From NCBI RefSeq assembly GCF_000006405.1, contig NW_003214825.1, positions 187,261 to 225,644 on the forward strand: a DNA stretch of 38,384 bases. The letters run 5' to 3'. Below, piece by piece: positions 7,467 to 16,384 of the stretch. The notes under the pieces were generated by a model that saw nothing but the letters and a program-made list of their open reading frames with translations, ran no database searches and was not told where the DNA came from. A program made the position numbers and the translations under genes. The stretch is from Perkinsus marinus ATCC 50983. Its lineage: Eukaryota; Perkinsozoa; Perkinsida; Perkinsidae. Within the stretch, counting starts at the first letter, position 1; every line of letters begins with the position of its first letter.

Positions 7467-10186
7467 ATGGTCGAATTTCGGGGTCCTCAGGTGTGGCCTT
7501 TGGTCATGGATAATGTGGAGAAGAGGATGAACCAGATGGAACAGGTAGTGAGTCGTCGGAGGGAAATTTGTGGTATATTAAAGGCTCTCATTATGAGTAT
7601 CAGTAGATGGCGTGGTACGCTCTTCAGGCGCTAATAAAGAGGCACAACGTGAAGATGATGAACGAGATGCAGGAGGTGGTCAGACAAATAACTACAGCGA
7701 AGACTAGAAATGAAGAGGTGATGGGATCGAACCAGGGACCTCTCGGTAGCCACAAGCGATGGTTCGGTGTAGATCCTACTCGCCTATAACACCCGCCTGG
7801 GGGAAATCACTAGGGCTTTGACGGACCTAGCTGAGAAGCAAACTTCCTCTGATTCGGTTGATGATCTTAAACGACAAATTAATCTCCTAAGACAACATTT
7901 GAACATAAGGTGAGGGGGAGGTCTCGGGTACGATTCCCAGTGGGGGCATTTATCTTTACAGGTGTGGTCAAACTTCAGAACAGGTGGGTCAGTTGAAGCA
8001 ATCTGTGATAATCACTCTACAAAGGGAAAGGACTGAGATGCAGCAAAGGTATGTGAATGTCCCTCACACCACCACACTTGGTATGCTTCTTGTTATAGAA
8101 TGTCGCAACTAATGCGCAACGACCTAACTATGGTAATCCACCAAGTGGATCGTCGGCTCAAGGAAGGGCATGCGCAGGTGAGGGTGCTGATGATGATAGT
8201 GTCATAGACCTCTTGAAATGAAGGATATATTTTATTACTTTATTATCAATCGGGTTTCCCCAATGATAATAAAGTAAGGTTTCCGTTCATATAAGGCAAG
8301 AGCCCTTAGGGAAAATATGCACGTAGTCAACTACATGTGTAGGTGACATTTGTGGAAATTTTGAGGAAATTCCCATTGGTTTCTTTACGCTTCCATTTGA
8401 ATTTTCATGTATATTTTTATAATTAGTGAGGAAACTTCTGGACTCGGCTGAGGAACACGAACACTTATTCCAACACTGGGCAAGAGCGAATCATCATCAT
8501 TGATTGTCATCGTAACTGTAACGTTGGCTAAAGCCAAACTGTGGTGACTCATCCAGCTTTGAAAAATAACGTCTCCCCAGGATTTGATAACAATGGGGAA
8601 ATTGATGTTACTAATGTGATGATGACATTTACATGGGAAACTGATTGAAGGATGTGTTCCTAGCCATACGTGCTCGACGAGTGTTTGTAATACTCAGATG
8701 CTCGCTCTGAATCGTGTCGTGAGGGAGCTCTGTAGCTTGACGGAAGGAGGAGAAGGTCTACTCACCGAGATAGTACGTGGTGTAGTTCAGACTTGAACCA
8801 CCAGCGTTTTGTGGAATTCATCAGCTTCCTAATGACGAGGGGTCTTTGCCATCCTTGGAGCCTAGCAAGATTTTGAATGATAATTCTCGTGGGAGTAACG
8901 CTGGTGGCACGTCGGTGTCAACTAGCAGTTTCCCTCGTCAACAACAGCAACAACAACAACAAACACAGCCGCAAGGGGTAAGGTGGAATCAGACTATATG
9001 GTGCAATGGTAGAGTGTGAGGTTGTCCATCGTAAGGGTCCATGTTCGATTCCTAGCCTCGTGTTTTTCCGGAAATTTTCTTATCCTCAGATGAGCACTAC
9101 CTTACCAGGCTTCAATCGACCACAAGGTTCGACGGCCGGAGCAGGCGCGGCAGCAGCAGCTACGTCCTCCTCATCATCAACCGCTATGAACATTAATTCA
9201 GCCGCTCCTAAAGCTGCATCGGTAGGTCCTACTCGGGAATACTGCCTGATTCGACACATCCGAAATGAGTTCGTTATTGCAGTAGTAGCTGTTGGGGACT
9301 TATATCTATGAACTAGGACGTGGTGTGAATGTTCGGTTTTTTCATTTTAGGGTAATGCGGCGCAACAGGCGGCATTGACAAAAAGGATTGCAGAGCTGAT
9401 CAAACGGCAAGGTAGGGGAGTCTATATAAATGGAGTTTTACGCGAAGTAGCGTCGTAAAACTCGCGATATTCAACGCGATGACATGCAGTAGTAGTTGTG
9501 AAATATATTTTCTTTATTACTAGGGCGGTGAAATCCCAATATACTAAATCGTACTGATGTTTTTATAAAATAAAAATAATGAGTTTGATAATATTATATA
9601 AAATTTATATCACTCCTGATAATGACGAATGACAAAAATATAACGGAGTTTCACGATCACCCGTTTTACGTGAAGTGGCGTCGTAAAACTCGGTGATATG
9701 CAGCAGTAGTCGTGACATATATTTTTCACTAGTGTTTTTTCATATCACTAGGGTCAAGAAACTCTAATGTAGTATGTGACTTTTGCTCTGCAAGTGTCGG
9801 AATGCTGAAGAGTTGATCTTGTTGACAATGTTCTGATTATCATCATTATCAAACAGTCGCGGCAGAGTTGGCAAACGACGAGATTTTTAAATACATTTAT
9901 GTGCTCATCAAAAAGACTCCTAAAAAAGTGCGAAATATTCGTACTGGCAACACGTGTCCACTCGCATTGAAAATATTTCTATGGAGTAATACCCTCTCAG
10001 AAATGGGACGTTCTGAGAAATATGGTATGATATATAAATATAAATTATTTTCACTATTACTATATCGAAGAATACTTTCTTTTTCAGGTGTTAACGTATC
10101 GTCCCAACCTGCTATCGCCCAGTTGCTGGCGCACCTGCCGCAGCAACAACAGCAACAACTCCAACAGCTACTACAACAACAACAGC

Positions 10187-10229
<43 letters not shown>

Positions 10230-13200
10230 GAAGACGACATATGGGATGGCGCCCTCGACAGGACAGGTGAATTTACAAGACGGGGATTTGTGATATGCTG
10301 TTGTTATTAGCAAACTTCTCTGAGATCGTTGAATACCCAGGCTCAGCAGCAGCAGCAGCAACAGCAGCAACAGCGTCAACAACGAGCCTTGAATAGTAAT
10401 GTTGGGGTTATGGTATGAATCTAATATTCAATAATTACTAATAAGGGAGTTTCTGGACCCTAGTGATATGAAAAACATATTTCACGAATACTACTGCATA
10501 TCACCGCGTTGAATATCGCGAGTTTTTCACCGAGTTTTTCGCCACCACTTCACGTAAAACGGGTAATCGTGAAACTCCAATGCATTGTAGTAGCAACTTG
10601 CCGGATGGCATGGTTCTAGTTATATTCTCAATTTTATGAGTAGCAATATGGTTTACAGCGTGATGGGGAAAGTTCTCTTTATACGGTGGTGATCGTAGTG
10701 TAGTGCTGGAGGATTATATGTTGGGTTTACACACCTGAGCTCGGGAGTTTACATATGAATTCGGGTAGCTGCTGAGAATCTCTCAAAATTTCATCAAAAT
10801 TTTCATATTTCATATCCTCATATTCGGAGTTTCCTATACAGTGTTGGAGTAGGAATATATGTAATCGCTTTCCTCAGCTGCTGAGCTCAGGAGTTTCCTA
10901 TACAGTGTTGGAGTATGAATATATGTAATCGCTTTCCTCAGCTGCTGAGCTCAGGAGTTTATATACGGATTAGCATAGGAGTGGAGTTTCACCTGTGTTG
11001 CGCGAGGTGGCGTAATACTCTGTGAAAGTCCCAATATTCGAGGCCTGCAGTAGTCGTGGAATATACTTTTCACTATCGTTTTTCATCATATCACTAGGGT
11101 CAAGAAACTCCAGTGCACAGAAACTAACACGAAGCTGCGAAAAATTTTCCAATTTTAATATTGTCACGGTGACAATGTCACCAACACATTTAACAAGAAA
11201 TTGTAAACTATTCGCCATTGAAGAGACAATGTCGTCTTTTCTGCGTCTGCTGCCGTTGTAGTCTAAAACTAAAGGGGGCTTAGTTACCATAATTCTCACG
11301 TTTCGAGGCGTGATATCTTCTACGTTTAGCGACAACTCTGCTATGTAGTTGACCATGTGCATATCCCCCCTCACACATAGTCTCATCATTTTTATTATCA
11401 CAGGTCTATCGCAGCAAGGTCCATCAAACGTCGTGGCATCTGCTGGCCTCTGTCCCTTTATCTCCACCTTTGGGTGGTGTAGTTTTGGTGACAATTGCCA
11501 GTAAGGAATTTCGTGGTGCTCGGGAGTTTTCTCGCAATTTGGGTAGAAGTGTAATACAGAAAAAATACGAATTTACGGAAATTTCCTCTTAAAATTTTCA
11601 TATTGTCATTCAGGGTTGCAATTACTCCTAAAATGTAAGGAGTAATTGGTATCACCAAAGGTTGACCGAAGTCGCGGATTACTAAAGATTCCTCCACGAA
11701 TATACACCAACATATTTTTAACTGATTTGCTTGTCTGTGAAGGTACATGCATATGATCAGCAATAGGGAGCCTCTCCGACAGCTTCCGTCGGCTATGATA
11801 GCCCAGTTACAACAGCAATACGCGGCTCAGGTGAGCGTTGAGGAAATGCAAGATTAGCAAGATTTATTCTTAGGTACTGTCTGGGCAAATCACCACTAGT
11901 GCTGAGTTGATGCAAGCTATTGCTAACTCTGGCGCTGCTAAGCAAAACCAAGCTACTACTACTGCTGCTGGTGCTGGTGCTGGCATGCAGTTGGGTTTCC
12001 AGGCGGGGACTGCAACGGTAATGTGGATGGTGTCGTAAGAATGTGGTCATTTAGGCTTTTTTTAATAAGAAAAATTTTTGTTCAAAATTTAATCAACCAA
12101 TTTTGCCTTGCCCTGTCCGAGGGCAGTTTCAGAAGGGGAGAATGGTAGAGATCGTTAATAGATGAAATATTAAACGACCATGCAATTTTTCAAGGGGAAA
12201 ATTGAGTTCGTGATGTGATGGCATTTACATGGGAAACTGATTGAAGAATGTGCCCTCCCTCCCTTGGGAAGATTAGAGTATTATGTCAGGTTTCAACACC
12301 GTCATCGTCGACATCTGGCCCCCAGCATGATCTGATCGCCTCACAGATAGCGCATCAGCAGGAAGGTCTTAGCATGGGTGCCAAGGCGAAGACTATCTCT
12401 TGCAAGTTTAACGCTGTTGGAAAGTAAGCCCTTTTATGATTTATAGGACTACTCGGAGGATCTAACAGGTGCGCATATGGTTCGCGGTGCGCATATAGGC
12501 ATGCAGGAGAAGGCGCTGCTGTCGGTGGCGGTAATAATAATAGCTCGTCGACTCAGCCTACTACTACTGCTGCTATTCTAGCTGCTATGGCAAAGGAAAC
12601 GCGGGTGGGTTCACTACTATGGGGGTGATTTTGTAAAAGGGAATCTATCAGGCTCAGCAAAATGCACCGTTATTGACGATATCGCAGCAACAACAACTAC
12701 TGCTACAGAAAGGGCAACAGCAGCAGCAACAGACGGGGACAGGCCGACAGTTGACGGGTGAGTGCTTCGTCGTTGCACGCATGCACAAGGGATGCGAGCT
12801 ACTAGCGATAATCATTTACTCATAGTCTGGTAGTATTTTCTGTGTGCATTAGTCATATATTTTTTATTTTATCATTTGCTCGCCTTCACAGTGTTGGAGG
12901 GATAACTGTTCACTTTCCTCGTGAAAATTCTGGTAGAAGTATGCGAAAATCAGTAGACAGAATTTTCGTATTGTCACTAACACATGTAGTTGACCATGTG
13001 CATATTCCCCCTCCAAACTGCGATTAGGTCCAGGGGTGAGCGCGGCTCGAAGCTCATCCGAGGGGCCTCGCGCTGCTGAGTCACAGAGCAAAGATATGAG
13101 TGATTCGATCAGTGCGGAAGCGGTGACCAGCGCTTGGCTGAAAGATCGTAATTATTTTTAGCGGAGCGAAGCGTGACAGGATTGCATTTTTCGATGGTAG

Positions 13201-13756
13201 ATTTGTCTGGAACGTCGTGGGCGGAAAGATTAAGCTCGGCAAAGCCCGAGCCGCCTTCCTCCCTCTTTCGCGATGGGAGTGGTGATGATGGGGCGGTTGC
13301 TGCTGCTGCTGCTGCTACGCCACCCTCGTCACCGCCCCCTCCGGAAGACCCTACGAAGAGTAGCGGAGACCAGCAGGAATCGGAAGTGAACTACGAGGTA
13401 TATTATTATATTCTATGTACGCATGGATTTTGAGATGGCTATGATGATGTTACTAATCATGGGAGTTTTATCCATTTTACGTGAAGTGGCGTCGTAAAAC
13501 TCGGTGATATGCAGTAGTAGTGCTGAAATATGTTATTCATACCACTAGGGTCTTTTTTGTATCGTAGTTCTGTGTTTCCTCAGAGTAGTAGAAACACCGT
13601 GGATTTTGAGGAGGTTGTGGTGAAGGACGAAGCCGACGAGGGTGTTGCGGAATCGGCGGGCCCTCCTCCTGGTAGGTTGAGGAAAAAAATTTTGTCCGTA
13701 TAATTACATTTGTATTCTCAGGTTTGGGATTCGGTGATAAAACCGAATCTAGTTGA
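7467..13756 (+). CDS. CCCH zinc-finger, coiled-coil, polyQ-rich protein (20 exons, ~768 aa)
   Basis: Exons read: 7467-7544, 7607-7717, 7773-7909, 7962-8048, 8099-8177, 8786-8977, 9090-9221, 9351-9411, 9857-10024, 10088-10266, 10341-10412, 11771-11830, 11874-12017, 12290-12423, 12469-12604, 12652-12757, 13028-13099, 13162-13397, 13584-13671, 13722-13756 (TGA). All phases close. Residues 1-190 are amphipathic coiled coil (MNQMEQ.., LKRQINLLRQHL, VIHQVDRRLKEG). A Q/A/S-rich middle has two polyQ tracts. One CCCH finger follows, CKFNAVGKCAYGSRCAYRH (C-x7-C-x5-C-x3-H), split by an intron after GK; the tail is acidic and proline-rich. CCCH fingers of this spacing usually bind RNA, so a role in mRNA processing or decay is an inference. 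Weak points are the start codon (upstream exons possible), the acceptor at 11770 and the donor at 13100 (an alternative reading stops at 13159-13161). Confidence 0.78.
7718..7772 (-). other. 55-nt intron with tRNA-like box B sequence (antisense)
   Basis: The intron lies between GAAGAG and ATCCTACTC. On the minus strand it contains CCCTGGTTCGATCCCATCAC, like a tRNA T-arm (box B), but no paired acceptor stem is visible. Similar motifs occur in the introns 7910-7961 (GGGTACGATTCCCAG) and 8978-9089. Confidence 0.4.
8345..8480 (+). repeat. Dispersed repeat family 2, well-conserved copy
   Basis: GGAAATTTTGAGGAAATTCC, CATTGGTTTCTTTACGCTTC and GTGAGGAAACTTCTGGACTC precede GGCTGAGGAACACGAACAC and TTATTCCAACACTGG. 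It sits in the 608-nt intron of the zinc-finger gene. Confidence 0.72.
8570..8665 (+). repeat. Dispersed repeat family 3, copy 2
   Basis: CTCCCCAGGATTTGATAACA, ATGGGGAAATTGATGTTACT and CATTTACATGGGAAACTG are almost base-for-base the copy at 3160-3256. It lies in the same intron as the preceding repeat. Downstream, 8690-8763 is an open coiled-coil-like block (MLALNRVVRELCSLTEGG) that may be a further exon but does not join in phase. Confidence 0.75.
8978..9089 (+). other. 112-nt intron with tRNA-like box A and box B
   Basis: After the donor GTAAGG the intron carries TGGTGCAATGGTAGAG (box A-like) and, about 30 nt later, CATGTTCGATTCCTAG (box B-like), then CTTATCCTCAG. The spacing is that of a tRNA D-arm and T-arm, but the acceptor and T stems do not pair. 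It is best read as a tRNA-derived (SINE-like) remnant. Confidence 0.4.
9432..9537 (+). mobile_element. MITE-like element, copy E (diverged, 106 bp)
   Basis: The left end is GGAGTTTTACGCGAAGTAGC and the right end ACTAGGGCGGTGAAATCCC. It lies in the 445-nt intron 9412-9856 of the zinc-finger gene, in sense. Confidence 0.82.
9645..9765 (+). mobile_element. MITE-like element, copy F (121 bp)
   Basis: GGAGTTTCACGATCACCCG at the left and CACTAGGGTCAAGAAACTCT at the right. It is the second copy in the same intron, 107 bp downstream of copy E and in the same orientation, with AT-rich DNA between. Confidence 0.87.
10130..10230 (+). repeat. CAA/CAG triplet tract in coding exon
   Basis: Mixed CAG and CAA codons run into a nearly pure CAA block at about 10177-10227, encoding an uninterrupted polyglutamine run. 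A second short run lies at 10344-10382. Mostly CAA codons suggest the tract is kept as protein and is less prone to slippage than pure CAG; that is inference. Confidence 0.85.
10446..10578 (-). mobile_element. MITE-like element, copy G (complete, 133 bp)
   Basis: Inverted copy with GGAGTTTC at 10446 and GAAACTCC ending at 10578. It contains TCACCGCGTTGAATATCGCG, a three-base-longer centre than copy A, shared with copy E. It lies in the 1358-nt intron 10413-11770, antisense to the gene. Confidence 0.87.
10765..10975 (-). repeat. Dispersed repeat family 2, inverted, with internal tandem duplication
   Basis: GAATATATGTAATCGCTTTC plus CTCAGCTGCTGAGCTCAGG occurs twice, 66 bp apart, with CAGTGTTGGAGTA(G/T) before each. 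This is the reverse complement of the family core, duplicated in tandem. Confidence 0.72.
10983..11111 (+). mobile_element. MITE-like element, copy H (complete, diverged, 129 bp)
   Basis: GGAGTTTCACCTGTGTTGCG at the left and AGGGTCAAGAAACTCC at the right. It is flanked by AGT on both sides, as is copy C. The centre is more diverged than in other copies. Confidence 0.85.
11508..11640 (-). repeat. Family 2-related repeat, diverged inverted copy
   Basis: CTCGGGAGTTTTCTCGC, GGGTAGAAGTGTAATACAG and GGAAATTTCCTCTTAAAATT match the AT-rich arm of family 2 in reverse. The neighbouring 11340-11375 (TAGTTGACCATGTGCATAT) recurs at 12986-13010, so the two intron stretches share a longer repeat. Confidence 0.45.
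12190..12262 (+). repeat. Dispersed repeat family 3, shortened copy
   Basis: GGGGAAAATTGAGTTCGTGA, then GTGATGGCATTTACATGGGA and AACTGATTGAAGAATGTG, matching the right part of the copy at 8570-8665. It lies in an intron of the zinc-finger gene. Confidence 0.65.
12886..13012 (-). repeat. Family 2-related repeat with shared TAGTTGACCATGTGCATA tail
   Basis: CACAGTGTTGGAGGGATAAC, CACTTTCCTCGTGAAAATTC and CGTATTGTCACTAACACATG. The tail repeats sequence from 11150-11375. It fills most of the 270-nt intron before the exon at 13028. Confidence 0.5.
13462..13552 (+). mobile_element. MITE-like element, copy I (right end missing)
   Basis: GGAGTTTTATCCATTTTACG at the left, running to TACCACTAGGGTC; the right terminal repeat is absent. 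It lies in the 186-nt intron 13398-13583 of the zinc-finger gene. Confidence 0.82.
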
Positions 13757-14344
13757 ATGAGTTTTGTTATGCTTTTTATGCTATTTGCGGTCATCGGTTT
13801 GCAAAAGCTCGGCGAAGGTTCGCGAAACATTCGTTCATTTCCTAATAGGTCGAAAGGCTTACAGCCGGTCTCTGATTCAATCCGTTTCCTATTTCGTTAC
13901 GTTTTTATTTTACATCACCATCATCATCGTCGTATTACCCCCGCAAGGATGGTCTTTGGAGTTGGCAGTTGTTTCAATAGGGATTGGGTCGTCATTGGCT
14001 GCTGCTGCTGCTGCTGCTCTTCACGGTACCGTGGAGGGGTAGAACTAGGACTGTTAGTTGCCTTCTAGAACTATGGTGAATTATGGGCTACTAGGCAATG
14101 TTTAGGGAAGACCATAAACAGCATGTGCGGCAGCGACCAATACACCGATGCTTCTATGCGAGCAATCGCTTATATGCCGATATTCTGCTCCGCATTACTG
14201 CGGACGAAGAGCGTAGCTTCTCAGCGGTTGGAACTGTACGAGAGAGTTGCCTTTCAGCGACGTCTGGTTCGGGACAGCGATCGGCACAATCGGCACTGCC
14301 GGTACGAGAGGCACCCTGAACTCTTCAAGCTGCCTGGCTACTAG
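13757..14344 (+). CDS. Possible small gene directly behind the zinc-finger gene
   Basis: The last exon is the best-supported part: 14069-14344 after TTGCCTTCTAG encodes 91 residues, NYGELWATRQCLGKTINSMC at the start and ERHPELFKLPGY at the end, rich in Arg/His with an amphipathic middle. An upstream block after TTTCAATAG encodes GLGRHWLLLLLLLFT and joins in phase 0 across GTACCG..TTCTAG. An ATG at 13757, immediately after the stop of the previous gene (TGAATG), opens a hydrophobic start (MSFVMLFMLFAVIGLQ) like a signal peptide. How these parts connect is unclear, and no family is recognised. Confidence 0.4.
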
Positions 14345-16384
14345 CCAGCGGCTAGTGTCGGAATGTTTCTAGCATATATTTTCTCTTTCTGAGGTCTCCG
14401 ATGTAGGTTGGTCTAATGTAGGTCTGAATGTACTAGACCTCAACTACTCTTCTCATTGTAGGAGAGAGTAAAGGAGTAAAAAGAAGTATGAATACAATTA
14501 TTGGGAATAGGGAATCACTACTCAGCTTAGCTTCAACTTATCGATATCTTGTCGTCACGACACAGCGCACAATCCTATATCATTCTCTCACACTACTAGG
14601 TTCCAGAAGCACTCTGGGTAGCAAGCCTCGGTGGATTCGGCAGAAGATTGAGGCTTGTTAACGAGCTGTTTGTTATCTTGAGTGTACCTTGCGTGTCTCC
14701 GTCTGCAGATGACATACACCCGGCCACAACTCGAAGGCTAGATGTTCGAACCAATTGCCATGCTGCTAGTGGACTCAGGCTGTGATCTTCTTACTGAGAA
14801 ATTATTACTACTGTAGAGACGCGAAAGGGAACATACTTATCATCCTGGCGCTGAGAGGACAGCGTAGCTGATCATTCGTTTTCCCATTTGACGTGTTGAT
14901 ACACGTTATGCTGATTGGTCCTCGTGACCTGTAGGAAAAACTAGAGTTGAGATCCAACATTTCTTAGCATGCTATTCCCATGGTAGGAGTGTAGAGGTGT
15001 AGTTGGCGAGATTGAGAAAGCACTGATTCAAACTACGAAGTCTCCATAATCTATCTGACCATTATCTGGGAAACTATCTGAATAGGAATATACTAGGGTA
15101 TGTGCAGAGAAGCTCCGGATGAAGTCGAAAGATTTTATTCCAGAAATCGCGCCGTTTTTCCAGCACACCTTCGCTCAACCAGATGGAACTCAAGAAGCAG
15201 TATAGATCAGAAACTCTGATTACGAACTTAATCTGTTCACAAGATAACTGGTGTCTCGACTGTGTGGGTTGTGCATCGAGTGTGCAGGGAAGCAGCACTT
15301 ACACACTTGAGAACCATGGACTATGAAACTTGACGTATCGGAGCATGGCGCACCCAAAACCCCAGAGAGCATGTTGCATGCACCGAAGAGAGATAAATTC
15401 CATTGTATTAGTGGAGACTCAAGTTTAAGATGCTGCTGCATGATCATTGTCGCTGTCCCAATCCCCCGTAACACACAATCATGTCTTAGCTGAGATTATG
15501 ATGAAGATAGTCCTCGACGGCTAAGTATAATCCGACAGCCTTGTAAGGCATTGCAATTATATCCAGTGTAGTGTTATCTCAATGGGTTTCAAATCATCAA
15601 CAGCTGCACAACTTGGTGCGACCACGTGGGGCATTGATGAGGTGTTGTTTTTTGCTTACATCATTCAAGCAAAACAACACCCCATCAATTTGAGTTAAAT
15701 CACACTCACAGGTCTTACCTGTGGGTAACACTTCCCAATAGGAAATCACCAGAAACAAACATGGCACATTTCTCTGCGTCTTGCCAATACGAGGCAATTC
15801 GCCGTGTTCAAAGGTTTCGTGGCTAGTGATGAGGAACAGGACCGATGATCGACGATTATCATACTTTCCCCACAATTGTCATTCAACATCCTTTCGTTTT
15901 ATCGCTCGCTCTACTCGTGCCCGAGGGGTTTGAGCCGTTCGACAGCAATAATCTGCTTATCCCACAACGGCTTTGAAGATGACTTCAATTGTAACTACAA
16001 CACTAGACATCGACTAGTGCAGTGGTCGCGCATACCAGTGCAGGTTCATTCCTGCCGTGAGTCGTCCTATGATCCATCAAGAGAAGCACTGAACCCAAAT
16101 CATGGATAAGTAGTTCATATTCCTTTCTACACTGAAAACGTTCCTGTGATAAACAAGATCACCTAAGTTGTCAACGAACATTCAACTCGAGGAGCATGGT
16201 CCGACAGGAGATCTAGCAAGGGAACTACAACTCAATAAGTAGTTCAATAGCAAGAGAATGAGCCGAGAAAGCGATCCAAATGATGATACGATGTGGGACG
16301 GAGGCTTCTCCCCTCGATAAGAGATAAGGGGAACGTGACATTTATTGACTAAATGATTTTCAGCGTCCGTAGCCCTTGAGGGCG
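14345..16384. other. Spacer with no recognised gene
   Basis: Short open frames occur on both strands, but none has a domain, a clear exon structure or a consistent composition. The only structure seen is the hairpin at 15633-15689. Confidence 0.5.
15633..15689. repeat. Strong inverted repeat (25/23-nt arms, 9-nt loop)
   Basis: The left arm ATTGATGAGGTGTTG continues TTTTTTGCTT; the right arm AAGCAAAACAACACC continues CCATCAAT. The arms pair with one mismatch and a two-base bulge. It could be a hairpin RNA, a foldback transposon remnant or a 3'-end signal. Confidence 0.82.

Noticed and set aside
10970-11494. 174-codon minus-strand frame
   Set aside because: It includes MITE copy H and repeat DNA that recurs at 12886-13012, and lies inside an intron of the plus-strand gene. 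No domain is recognisable, so chance openness is likelier, though not excluded.
13100-13161. A 14-nt intron (GTAATTATTTTTAG)
   Set aside because: It would restore the phase but is far below the 43-nt minimum of the other introns here; a 62-nt intron with an earlier donor also fits.
13764-14068. Two overlapping hydrophobic frames behind the zinc-finger gene
   Set aside because: Neither reaches the credible exon at 14069 in phase as a single frame. Only parts were used for the tentative small gene.
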